64,000 nt of DNA from assembly GCF_040954645.1 (NCBI RefSeq), contig NC_092808.1, positions 113,996,049 to 114,060,048 on the forward strand, read 5' to 3'. A program made the position numbers and the translations under genes. The notes beneath the pieces were generated by a model. It did not search any database and was not told the origin of the DNA. It saw nothing but the letters and a program-made list of their open reading frames with translations. Positions 21,215-32,545 of this stretch are shown piece after piece (positions within the stretch are counted from its first letter, which is position 1; every line of letters starts with the position of its first letter). This DNA comes from Diabrotica undecimpunctata (Eukaryota; Arthropoda; Insecta; Coleoptera; Chrysomelidae).

Positions 21215-21332
21215 ATAGACAATCTTTATAGGCGAGCTGTGTCACGCCGCCAAGAACAGAATTCTAGTAATGAGATAGTCGCCTACGCACTTTGGTGTAT
21301 GGCATGTTAAGAAGAAGAATAGACAATCTTTA
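21215..21332 (+). mobile_element. Short retroposed fragment with 14-bp target duplication and GAA tail
   Basis: ATAGACAATCTTTA occurs at 21215-21228 and again at 21319-21332, enclosing 90 bases that end in AAGAAGAAGAA. A 14-bp duplication plus a 3' simple tail is the mark of target-primed reverse transcription, so this is a severely 5'-truncated LINE or SINE. The GAA tail matches those at 21582-21600 and 47065-47098. Confidence 0.82.
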
Positions 21333-21581
21333 ATATATTTCTGAAATTAATTGTATATGTTTTAATTTTAATACCTTTTTCTTCTACTCGCAATAATTCA
21401 ATTAAATTAAATGTAAATTAAATTATTATTTAATTTTTATAATACTTTTCATATCTTACTTACTCTTATCAGTGCTTCTTTATATGCCACAATCTGATTT
21501 TATTTGTAATGTATAATGAACAAATTATTTAAATAAAAAAAGTGTAAATAAAGCGTTTAAAAATTACGAGTATTAAATAGT

Positions 21582-24115
21582 CTTCTTCTTCTTTTTCCTC
21601 TTTATAAGCAATTCTGATTGTTCATTGGCGGATTAATACCTCTATGAAAGGTTGTCACTCTATCTTTTGCGCACTCATCAGATACTTCTTCTGCCGATTG
21701 GTGACTTGCTATTTTGACGACACGGGTCTCCTCCATTCTGCTTATGTGGTTATTCCGTTCTTTTTTTTTTATTTTGTGTCCATTCATTTATACACTGTAC
21801 GCTACATTTTCTTCTAATGTCTTCACTTATATTGCGATCTCTTAGCGTATTTCCTGTAATTCTTCTCTGTCGTTTCCGGTAGCCTTTGCGTTGTGGCTGT
21901 GTCTGGTCTTGTTGCATCCTGCCAGTTTATTTGCTTTTTGAACTTGATTTCTCACTTCTTTGTCCAGGTTCCCATAGCTAGACAGTGTAATTCCCAGCTA
22001 TTTTATTTCCATTACTTGTCGAATACTGATACCATCAATTTCTATTTTACATGTGATTGATTCTTTGCTGACAACTATTGTTTTAGTTTTCTAAGATGTG
22101 ATTGTCATACTAAATTCTGTTGCTCTTATGTTAAATCTGTGGACCAGTCTTTGCAGACTATCTTCATCTTTGCGTAACAGAGTATTTTAATTTCTTTGTA
22201 TCTCATTCTATATCCTCTTCCTTTGTTAACACTTTTGATGATTTCATGAACAAATTGAAGAGCATGGGGCTCAATAAATTGCCTTGTCTTATTCCGCTGC
22301 CTATTTCTATAGGTTCTGTAAGTTGTCTATCTATTCTGACTTCCTATTTGTTGTTTTGGTAGATGAATTCGATAATTTATTATAATATTTAGGGTAACTT
22401 CTCTATTATATAGAAGATAGATTACATCTTTGAAGTTTATTCTATCAAGCGCTTTCTTTAGGTCAATCAGACACAGAAATGCTGGTCTATTAATATTTAG
22501 TGATTTCTCAGTAATTTGCTTTATAACGAATATTATTGCATCTGTACATGGTCGTCCACTACGAAAACCCTGTTGTTTATCTGCTAAACTTATCCTCTGA
22601 TTTATTAGCACTTGCAAAATTTTAGTTGTAAGTTTTACCGTAATATTTAACAAGTCTATACCTCTGTAGTTTTCTGGCTGTTGTTTATCTCCTTTTTTGA
22701 ATTGTAGAATTAGTTCGCTTGTTCTCCATTCTTCCGGTATTTTATTGTGTTTTATAATTTTATAAATTAATGTTGTTAATTGTTCTGTCATTGCTGCTCC
22801 ACAATATTTCAGTAATTCGTTTGGTATCCCGTCTTTAACTGCTGCTTTTCTATTCTTCAGGTTTCCAATTATTTTCCGAACTTCCTGTACATTTTTATAT
22901 TCTTCTTTACTTGTGGTATTTCTGGTTTTTCCGGTACTATCGTCGTTTGTTCTTCTTCTGCATAGAACTTTTTTAGGTAGTCAATCCACGTATCCTTTTC
23001 TATGTATTTTGGTTCTATTAATTCATTTACCTCCGTTCTTTGACCTCTTATGAAGCGCCATATTTCCTTTTGCAGACCGTATAAATCTTGTTCCATTTCT
23101 TTTAAAAAGCGTTCCTTGTGATCATTTTTTATTTTTCTTGCAGTGCATGTGCATGTGCTTCGTTTTGAATTGTCTCTTATAATTATGGTATGCCTCTTGT
23201 GTTTTCGTTGACATGTATTTCAGGTAAGCTTTTTTCTTTTCTTTACATTTTTCCTTAACTTCTGTACAATATGGAGTTTTTTGCCTTGCGCACGATTTAT
23301 TTTTGTTTATATTTCTTTTGCCAAGTACTTCCTTGGTCTAGGCTAAGATATTAGACTTAATTTTTGCCCAGCCTTCTTCGACCCATCACTTTTTGTTATA
23401 TATGTGTTTCTGCTATTTTCGGTTATTCTTTTTTGGAGTAGGTATCTTGTGGAGTCATCCTGTAAGCTTTCGACTTTTATCTTTGTGGTGTATTCTGGTG
23501 TTTTGTTATCATATATATGTGTTTTAATTAGGATTTTGCACAATACAAATTTATGATTACTTCCTATTTTTGCTGATGTTAGTGCTCTTACATCGAAGAT
23601 TTGAGAGGGCTGTAACTCTCTATTCGACAGAATATAGTCTATCATAGATCTTTGTCCTCTACTGTTTTCAAAAGTTTATTTGTTTTGTTCTTTGTGAGAG
23701 AAAAATGTATCATTAATACGTATTTCGTTTATGCTGCAGAGGTCCGTTAGAAGGTCTCCGTTTTCATTTCTGATATTTTCATTATATCGCTGTTTTTTTC
23801 CTGGAACTATATCATTGCCAACACTGGCGGTAAAATCACCCATAATGATTATATATTCATCATCTGGGGTCTCGTTTATAACAGTCTGAAGGTGTTTGTA
23901 GACGTTTTTTCTTCTGGTAGTATCCTTGTTGTTCTCTGGTGTATAGATTGCTATCACATTCAGAGGTTTGACATCTTGTTCAACTTTTACACTTACTATT
24001 CTTTCAGAAGTATATTTACATTCTTGTACTTGGTGTAAAAATTTTCTCTGTACTAACAGGGCGACTCTCTCTTTGGCTCTGGTTTTTTTCGCAACACCAC
24101 TGTAAATCATCAGTA
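21582..24115 (-). pseudogene. LINE (endonuclease + RT), nearly full length, decayed
   Basis: Read on the minus strand from ~24115. Endonuclease: ARERVALLVQRK-like start, NVIAIYTPENN, IIIMGDFTASVGNDIVPG, NENGDLLTDLCSINEIRIND (24110-23676), then MIDYILSNRE (23645). Linker 23096-22869. Reverse transcriptase 22791-22327: IPEEWRTSELILQFKKGDKQ, NYRGIDLLN, QQGFRSGRPCTDAI, AFLCLIDLKKALDRI. The expected LCYADD box reads LCYAKM at ~22190, so the enzyme is dead. C-terminal pieces run to NNHISRMEETRVVKIA near 21730. The 3' end is an (AGA)n tail at 21582-21600. CR1/RTE-like clade; the exact clade needs a tree. Confidence 0.86.
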
Positions 24116-24924
24116 TTAATTAGTGTGTGCTTAAACGTTTTAGTATTTTTAAACAAACGTAAATTTATTTTTTCTTTTTTTTTACGTTTGCGATAATATG
24201 GATGGATTTAAAAAGAATACATTCGCTTTGATGGCTTCTAGGGGAAACTATTTGTTGCCAATGGTGATTTTGCACCCTTTATTAACTTTTTAGAAATCCT
24301 CCGTTTAGTTATCGGTTGTAAAAATCTCATGATATATTAAGCTGCGACATTTTGTCTGAATAGTTGCGTGATCAACAATAATAAATTAAATTTCCCTGCT
24401 ATTTAACCATTCCAATAACAGCCATTGCATGAGTAACACTGGCAAAAACGATCATTTCATAATTGTTAATAAAGTTCTAAGTAAACAAGTACCTTTTTAA
24501 CCGCATTTAGCAGTTATGTTTGCTTTTTTGCCATAAAAGGAGTATGCAACGCTAATTTTTATGGCCCCATTACCAATTAAACAGCATACATTTTTATTTG
24601 CTGCCTTTGTATAGCGAACTATGGAATTTGCAATATGGTATTTGATTACGGACGATAAAGACATACATAGATCTTTATGTAAATCTCTTACAATATATTC
24701 ATGTTCTACTCCTTAAACTAGATAGATTAGTTTTTTATTATGAGATTTTTCAAATTTGAATAATAAGGCAAAAATCTCGAATGACAAGAAACATTTCGTC
24801 AAATTATTGAACTCATCAGATATAACCAAATATTTTAAATAAGTAAAAAATATGTATATTTAGTAAAACTATTTTTGAAATAAAAATTAAAATTAAGTAG
24901 GACCTAACGATTAGTCATTATAGA
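24116..24924. other. No gene seen
   Basis: A+T-rich. A small hairpin lies at ~24154-24189 (CAAACGTAAA ... TTTACGTTTG). Confidence 0.4.
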
Positions 24925-25163
24925 ATAGAAATATGCTTTATTGTCACTGAAAATTGTACAATTTTATGGACAAAGCTTACAAAAAGTCAAAAAATAACAA
25001 TAATAATTAAAATTTACTAAAATTACATAAATCGTCAATATCACAAAATAAAAGACAATAAAATACATAATTCATTGCAAAATTTAAATAAATTGCAAAT
25101 TGCATAATAAAACCTTAGAAACTAATAAGTTTAAGTTTATGCATGTGATACCCAAATATACTT
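24925..25163 (-). mobile_element. LINE 3' UTR and end (Daphne/CR1-like), distal part
   Basis: On the minus strand the block ends GACAATAAAGCATATTTCTA, preceded by TTTGTCCATAAAATTGTACA: a 3' UTR with an AATAAA-containing end. It appears to continue the C-terminal coding scrap at 25717-25960; the TIR element between them would be a later insertion. Confidence 0.55.
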
Positions 25164-25716
25164 CATCTAATTTACTTACCGTTGCACGTCATCCGCGTCA
25201 TAGCCCGTGAGGTCACATGATACCAACACGAAACATTTAGGCGGTAGGTGTGTTCTTTTTTAGAATTACTTTGCCGAGTACACTGGCATTACAGCCACTA
25301 GTCATATTTTATTATATACGTAGAAATACTATTTAAGGATTTCTATTAATGGTAACTTAAAGAAATACACATGATATTTTGGCATAAATTGGTAACACTT
25401 ATTTGACAGTTGCGGTGTTGACTAATGTTAATAAGTAATGAAAAAGTGTTGTTTTTGTTTAAGTATTCCATTTTACATCTTTATACGACGCATACAAGCG
25501 GCTCAAATTGTTTTTAACAAGATTATTTTTCAACTCTTGTTTTGTTTCTATTTATTTATATTAATATTAATTTGTTTTGTTGTATAATCCACTTTTGCAA
25601 TAATTATGTGACCTATTTGATTTAAAAGGGATCCATAATTTTTTTATGCTTTGGCAACTATGTCAACTTTGATCTCTGTCAATAATAATGACGTGCAACG
25701 GTAAGTAAATTAGATG
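25164..25716. mobile_element. Non-autonomous DNA element with perfect 29-bp inverted termini
   Basis: The left end (25164-25192), starting CATCTAATTTACTTACCG, is the exact reverse complement of the right end (25688-25716). The 553-bp unit has no coding capacity. Host-site duplication is unclear (AGT near both outer edges). It splits LINE sequence. Confidence 0.82.
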
Positions 25717-25960
25717 GACTGTATATATAAAAATACTTTGATTACTTGTACATAAATGTACTGTAATTTCTTATTCGTTAAGAAACTCTTCCACTGAATA
25801 ATAAGGTGTTTCAGATAGATAGGGTTTTGTCAATTTACGGAGCTTAAGGAAAGAAGTTGTAGATTTAAGTTGCAAAGAGAGATGGTTAGAATTAGAACAG
25901 CTGTAAACAAAGTTCGAATAGCATTGATGATATCTAATTTCCGATAAAAGAGGAACGGAA
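25717..25960 (-). pseudogene. LINE C-terminal scrap (CR1/Daphne-like)
   Basis: Minus-strand reading gives LRKLTKPYLSETPYYSVEEF, then a stop, resembling the very end of CR1/Daphne-type RT proteins (...R..YY....FL). Confidence 0.45.
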
Positions 25961-27239
25961 AAAAAAAGAAAAAGAATAATTTTTTAAAAGAATATTTAAC
26001 AATTATGCTAGTTCTTGTATTCCTATTTTTTCATCTTTTTTTTTAGTTGCCCTAGCAATGCTTTCGCTTTGATCTATCAAAGTACTAACTACTACTATAT
26101 AGTACTTCTGCTAGAAAGTAATTTTTTCTGTTTTTTTTTTATTTTTATTTGGTTGGTGATTTTTAATATCGACATTGTTGGAATGCTCACATTTTATATT
26201 TTTATTAGCCCGTGTTTTTCATCCGCGTTGCTTTCGTCGTTTCCTTCCTCTTTGATATTAGTAGTTCGTCAAACACATTAAAATTTCATTTTTTAGACGA
26301 TACTCATATATAGTTTCCTTTAGTTTTCAAATATACCTATTAAAGCAATAATTACTTATTCCTCCTCTAGTAACTTATTCGTCATCACAATGCATAGTCT
26401 ACCAATCAACAACGCCCGCGTTAAATTTAAAGTGATGGCTATTAGAATATTATTTTTTCTCGGCTAGTGTTTACCCAAGAATCTCAATATCACGACATAA
26501 TAATTATGAAACCAATTAGAAACAAACGCAACAAACCACTGGCGTACTTGCAGGTACTATTTGAAAATGTTATAATTTCAAATAGGACAATGGCAATAGA
26601 ACAATTAAAGAATATTAAAGTGATCATATCCTGTATGTGTTCGGTTATCTTGATTTTAAATAAACGAGTTCTCGATCTAACTATAACCCATATAACAATA
26701 ATTACTTATACGATGTCCATAACCTTACGATAATACATCTTTCAAAGTAAGCTACTTCTTGTTTTATTTTTATTTATCTATGTCAATTTGGTCTCAGGAT
26801 ACGACTATTATAATATATAGCTACCTGAATTGTTGATACCTTTATTACTTTGGTCTTTCATTGAATTGGTAATCAATCTATTTTTTATTTGCCATCTGCT
26901 AATTTATTTTGTTTGTTTGGTCATGTAAGTATAAGCTTATTCTTTTTTTTTTCTTATACTTACACTTATTCTTTTAAGCCTATAACCACTTACTGTTCCC
27001 TTATCCATGCATTTTTTATACTATCAAACTAAAATTAATAAATTTTAGAGCAATATCGGAGGAAGTTAATATATTTAAGTTAATAGTTGTTAACACTAAT
27101 AAAAGTTAAGTTATTTTTAATGACAGTTAAACTACTGTTTAACTGTCGTTTAAGCCAAAAAAGTAGCAAAAGGTAGTAAGCAACCAGATAGATTATAATC
27201 ATTATTAAAGATATATTGTAATACCACCAAATCGGGGAA
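25961..27239. other. A+T-rich DNA, no gene seen
   Basis: Several short open stretches of Phe/Ile/Tyr-rich composition are products of A+T bias. One short hairpin (TAAGTATAAG ... CTTATACTTA) lies at ~26927-26965. Confidence 0.4.
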
Positions 27240-27480
27240 AACCTACCCAGCAGCACGACCCAAAATATACGCTTGCACCTAAACATATAAAAAACCACCA
27301 ATGAACCCAAAACTAGAAGTAAGGAAACTAAAGGAAGTTGGTGTAAAAGAGAAAATATCCAACAAAAAAAATACCTGAAAACCTTGACAAATTAGACACT
27401 AAGCCAATGAGATCAACAGAGAATGGGAGAGACTGAAAAGTTGCTTCCTCGATATATGCAAAAATATGTTAAAAGTGCAA
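27240..27480 (+). pseudogene. LINE linker-region scrap
   Basis: Plus-strand reading PKLEVRKLKEVGVKEKISNK and, after a break, NEINREWERLKSCFLDICKN, resembling the region between endonuclease and RT of CR1/RTE-type LINEs. Short and broken. Confidence 0.45.
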
Positions 27481-28929
27481 GATAGATAATTGGAAGGGCG
27501 ACGAGATCTTGGATATAATAGATAACCGGAGACAAGTCTCTGAAAGCCTGAGACTGTGATTCTGAGTCTGCCTCAATGCAATGCGAGCTGAGTGGGTGGG
27601 AAATTTTTTATTTTTGACATGGTACATTTCAATGGTTAATAGGGAACATAGGTACACAGTAACATAGGTCAGGTATGAATAAGGTATTACCAAGAAAACA
27701 TCCGGACTGACATAAGCCTTGTATGACCAATCGGCAAATCACCAGACCGCCGTACCACAACTGACATCATATGTTGAATTTTATTTTGGTATTACTGAAC
27801 TCCCCAATCCCGACGTAACACCATCGTCCCTAGGAATGCATGGCACAGGGAAAAAGTTGTTGCCCAAGCGATGCATTCACTATTATAGCACTCTGGAGAA
27901 TTATAGGCTTGACACGGTATGGGCGCACTTTCATGCCTTTCAGACTTTTGTCCCAATTCGTGGGAATAAAATGTACACGTTACAAAAGGAAATGACCCAG
28001 AAGGGAACTCTGAAAGAACTTACTCAATGTTCCCAATAAGGGTCCTACAATCGAACCGTTAACACAGTAAGGCTGTTATACAGGTTGTCATAGGTTGCCA
28101 TGGAAGGGTTCTATGTTGCTTTGATATAAGAGCTTTGAGTATACCAGGGTCAAATAAAATCGGTCCATCGGATGTTGACGAAATATTTATTTATAGCATG
28201 TCTTTAATAATATCAAGGACTAGAATAGTAGTTAATAAAATATGTAAAATTGGCCAATTGCTGAAGTACGATTGGTTCGTAGAGACAAAAATGGAGACAA
28301 GCCAAAATCGAAGACAGTCATGCATACGGAATCAATAAAAATGATGTAAAATAATATGGAAGAGACAAAGCGAACTTACATTGATAAAAAATATAAAAAT
28401 GTCAAAGATCTTTGGAACAAATACAACCTATTCAACTTATATAGAAAGTTTAAAAAAATGGCACATTGCAATTCTTCTATATTAAAAATGGGAATAATAT
28501 ATTAACAATTGAGAATAAACCAAAACCATGAAAAAAGTACGCTGAAGAGCTGTTCGAGACGAAATAAGTAACCTGTAGCACACATCTCTCAAAGTAAAAA
28601 AATCAGAAATTAGCAAGAAGCCAGACGTACTGCTTAACGACATCCTTAAAATAATAGAAGATAAACAGCTTCACTTCCATGAAAATAATTGGTGGTGAAT
28701 TGCCACCAAAACTTTGCATCAATAATTACGAATATCAGTTAATAGATAAAAATAAAGGAAACTATTTTAATTCTTTCTTTCTTCTCCGTATTGCATGTTT
28801 ATTTTTCATCTTCTATTATGCTCACAAAGCTATTGTATGTTTTTATTTTAGCTTTTTATCTCTAAAATTATAAAAAACAATTTTCATTGCATGCAATTTT
28901 ACATTTATTCTTCTTTTTTTTTGTCTATT
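27481..28929. other. No supported gene; scattered LINE-like scraps
   Basis: The longest open stretch (27719-28039, 106 residues) has no recognisable motif. Around 28510-28700 a broken LINE-like linker (KYAEELFETK, LNDILKIIEDKQL) may be upstream remains of the RT at 28930. Confidence 0.4.
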
Positions 28930-29665
28930 AAAGTTATGGGCTATGGCCCTATAAGTCTAGTTTCTGTCATCTGCAAATTATTTGAATAATTTCAAATTGA
29001 AAAAATCTGAGCCGCTATGTATAATGTTTTTAATTTTGTTCTTTATAATTTTGTAAAGAAAATTTTTGCTGGGTATGAAAATATATCCTTTAACTGAATT
29101 TTTTCAGATTTGTCAAAGACATTTAACAGTTTAGACCAATCACATTTGCTGAATAAATTAGAAAAATATAGAACGAAAATCAGCTATTATTTAATAAAAT
29201 CCAAAGATTAGTTACAGCGTGTCATAGAGTCAACTAATATTACGAGAAGGTAGGACCGTAGGCATACCAGAGGGGTGTAAACTAAGCCCTTTGTGATTCA
29301 TCTAGAAAAGCATTGTAAAAAATAGTAACTATTTATATTTATTTTGCAAACTTTGCCAATGACACGAATATGTTGATCTTAGGATCATCTTTAAACAATC
29401 TTTTGAATATTGTAACCGTTGCTTTGGAGGAGGCTCAAATCTGGTACACTATGAACAGAATGATAGTAGTTTAAGAGAAAACTAAGTCTAAAACGTACTA
29501 TACCAGAAAATTTTAAGACACCGAAAAGACAGTGTCCTTAATATATAACACCATATTGGCTGGTATACATTTCAAGCAGAACTTAGATTGGAAAACACCG
29601 GTTGCTGGATTATATATTAAGTTAAGAGCAGCTTGTTATTCTTTAGGATTTCGTTTATAATCATG
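28930..29665 (+). pseudogene. CR1/Daphne-like reverse transcriptase remnant
   Basis: Across many stops the plus strand reads PISLVSVICKLFE, FVKDI (for FSKAF), FANDTNMLILGSSLNNLLNI (the FADDTN catalytic box with Asn for the first Asp), then KTKSKT, LAGIHFKQNLDWKTPV and LYIKLRAACYSLGF. The order is that of CR1/Daphne-type LINEs. Heavily decayed. Confidence 0.75.
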
Positions 29666-29733
29666 TTTACATTTAACTTCAAAATGAGCTATCTATTTTG
29701 TAAATATGCACATCCCCTTTTATGTACTACTTG

Positions 29734-29851
29734 GAAGTTTGTTCCTCTTGGCAATTTTCGCTTATGAAATTTTGACAAAATCACTCTACTGACGTCTCGT
29801 GATTTAACTGTCAAAATTTAATTCGCGAAAATTGCCAGGCAACAAACTTTC
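29734..29851. mobile_element. 118-bp foldback mini-element
   Basis: Left arm 29734-29776 (GAAGTTTGTTCCTCTTGGCA...) pairs with right arm 29810-29851 over about 42 bases with few mismatches. A short central segment begins TCAC and ends GTGA, extending the fold. Typical size for a tiny MITE or the two ends of an internally deleted one. Confidence 0.75.
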
Positions 29852-31339
29852 ATACCAGTCAAAAATACTGCCGGCAAAATTTTCTCTATTGTGATATTAT
29901 ACACGATAATATTATAAACTGCCAACCTTAATCGACTCATTTATATTATAATAAGTATCAAAAAACTTCACTCTATTCAGTTTTCATAAGCATTAAGTAT
30001 TTTCTCTTGTAACGCTAACTTTTTGTGAAAACAATCTATACAGATAGGTAAGCATAAAGATAATAAGGCCAAAGTGGACATCCTTAACGAGAATTTTATA
30101 AATCAGATATAAAAATTTATATTGGAAAAATATTTAAACGTTTTATAAAATGCGTACTAATATTTACTTGTGGATAATAGTATTAAATTATTTTGTTAAA
30201 GAGGAGAATAAAATAAAGGAAACATAATTCTTACTGGCACTTAATACACTATTAAACAGGGATGTACAAATATAAAAAAATTCACTGGAAAAAGGTTACC
30301 GAAAATTTTCTTAATAGTTAATGAATAAATTTTCCGAAAATATAAAAAAATATATTAGGTTTTCTGATTTATTTTATTTGAAAATCCAATATAAAATATT
30401 CCGTCACGTCAATGTATTAAGCGGGAAAACTCGTGGGCGTCAAGAAGGTAGTACCAATTAAAACTCAGTACTTACACTTAAGAAGAGAGAACTGACTCCT
30501 GTTACAAGATTTTAATTAGTGATCGAACAATAATTAGACAGGATATTGAAGTTTTCAGCAGGTCGAAACAAAAGATTAATATTGAAATAATTTGCTGATG
30601 GAATAACAATAGATTAAATCAGACATGTTATTGATCTTGTGTTAGGTGAATGTATCCTTTAATTAGTATAATTAATATGCTGTTTATGTCAATAAAAACG
30701 GGACATTTTTTTGAAACGACATTATATTCATACATCAACTAATTTTAAATAAGATAAATTAATTTGTAGTTAATTCAAAACAAACAACTTATTTCAAAAT
30801 TAATAAACAGCATGTGCCATCATCAACATATCACCATGTATTTATATGGAAGAGATGTACAATACAACGGATTTAGGTAAGAGTATAATGGGCTTGTTGT
30901 GAAAATACAATCTGTTGGCTTTAGACAGAAAAGATATATACGAGTATTTGTTATCGTTCGTGAAAACAGCGAAAATTAAATTGTGATCTTCATCTTCTTT
31001 AATCTTCTTCAATTAAAATCTTTATTTTACTTTTGCTATGGACCGTATAAAAAATATGAAAATGTTTTACTAATAACACTTTTTATTGCACTTTTATACA
31101 ATAGTAGAACTAATAATTGCAAAACTCCGACGTAGTGTTTATATGCAATTATATTTATATGAAAAAGTTATATTAAAAAACATCACACGTTTTCTATATT
31201 TCTAAAATTTAAATAATATATTTAAAATTAAATTTATTATTTATTTATTTTTTATATTTCAAAAAAATTCAATAAATTATTTTTTTTGCTCCTAACTCCA
31301 CCCTAACTCCACCTGTTAATGCAATAACAAAGCGTACGT
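29852..31339. other. A+T-rich DNA, no gene seen
   Basis: No coding or repeat structure recognised on either strand. Confidence 0.4.
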
Positions 31340-32545
31340 TGTTTACTTATCAATCAATCAGGTTATCGCCGTCTTCTGATTTCCAGTCTCCATTTATCTC
31401 GGTTGTTCCAAAGGTTTTCTTCAACTCCCCTCTCCCTTAAGTTTTTATCGATTCCTTCTCTCCAACTTAATCTCGGTCAACCTTGCTTTCTTCTTTCATG
31501 CGGTGTCCAGTTCAATACTTTCTTTGGTATATTATGTTTATCCATTCTTTGGACGTATTTATACCATCTTAGTTGATTTATTCTGATGTCCTCTGTTATA
31601 TCGTGCTTAACACTCATAATTTCTCGTATTCTTTTGTTTTTATCTAACCTTGATTTTCCAGCCGCTCTTCTCTAGAAGTCCATTTCTGTTGCTTCTAATG
31701 CTTTTTAGTTTTTTCCTTTCAGTGGCCATACCTCACTTCCATATGTAACAATGCTTTTTATACTGCTGTTATAGATTTTATTGTTGTTTTCTTTGGAGAT
31801 TGTTGTGTCCCACAGTACACTGTTTAATTACCTAATGGCTTGTCTTCCCTGGTTATTTGTATGTTTAATTTCTTCGTCTAATTTGCCATGGTAGGTTATT
31901 TGCATACCTAAATATTTGTATTTTTGACAGCGATTTATTTCTCGCTGTATTTCTTCCAATATTAGATTTTGTTGAATTCCCCCAATACATATGTATTTAG
32001 TTTTCTTGATATTTACTTCTAGCCCCCATAGCTCATATTCTTCGATAAGTTTACGGGTCATATATTCGAGGTCTTCGTAGTTTTGGGCCATCACTATCTA
32101 GTCGTCTGTAAAACTCAATGTATACAGTATTGCGTCGTTTAGAGGAATTCCCATGTTGTTGTATTTTCTTTTCCACGTCTTTATCGCTTGCTCCGAGTAG
32201 ATCTTAAACAAAGTAGGAGACCCGCAGCATCCTTGTTTGAGTCGTTTTCTGATAGTAAAACCCTTGGATACCTCCTGACCTTTGTTTATTTTACTTGTGT
32301 TGTTCTCGTAGAGGTCTTGAACAGCCTTAATTCAAGTAACACTTAAACTCTCGAGATAGTGCTAAGGACTGCGATTCCTCGATAATTTTCACATACATCT
32401 TTACTTCCCTTCTTATGTATTGTCGTGATAAACGATGTCCTCCACTCCTCCGGTACACTCTCTCCGTTAATACATTTTTGGTAAAGGCTGGCTAGTTGCT
32501 TATATAATTTGCTTGTACCGTACTTGAGTTGCTCAGGTGGGATAT
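31340..32545 (-). pseudogene. LINE reverse transcriptase and C-terminal region (RTE/CR1-like)
   Basis: Minus strand from ~32330: VQDLYENNTSKI, KRLKQGCCGSPTLFKIYSEQ, LYTLSFTDD (family FADD changed to FTDD), then the 88-residue open stretch 32094-31828 with EYELWGLEVNIKKTKYICIG and CQKYKYLGMQI, then LRWYKYVQRMDKHNIPKKVL near 31520. One broken 1.2-kb copy related to the LINE end at 46387-47098 (shared KTKY.CIG, KYLG and R.P.K.L.W blocks). Confidence 0.83.

Noticed and set aside
27719..28039. 106-residue open stretch
   Set aside because: Longest non-TE open stretch in the middle of the window, but no motif, signal peptide or homology recognised; likely chance.
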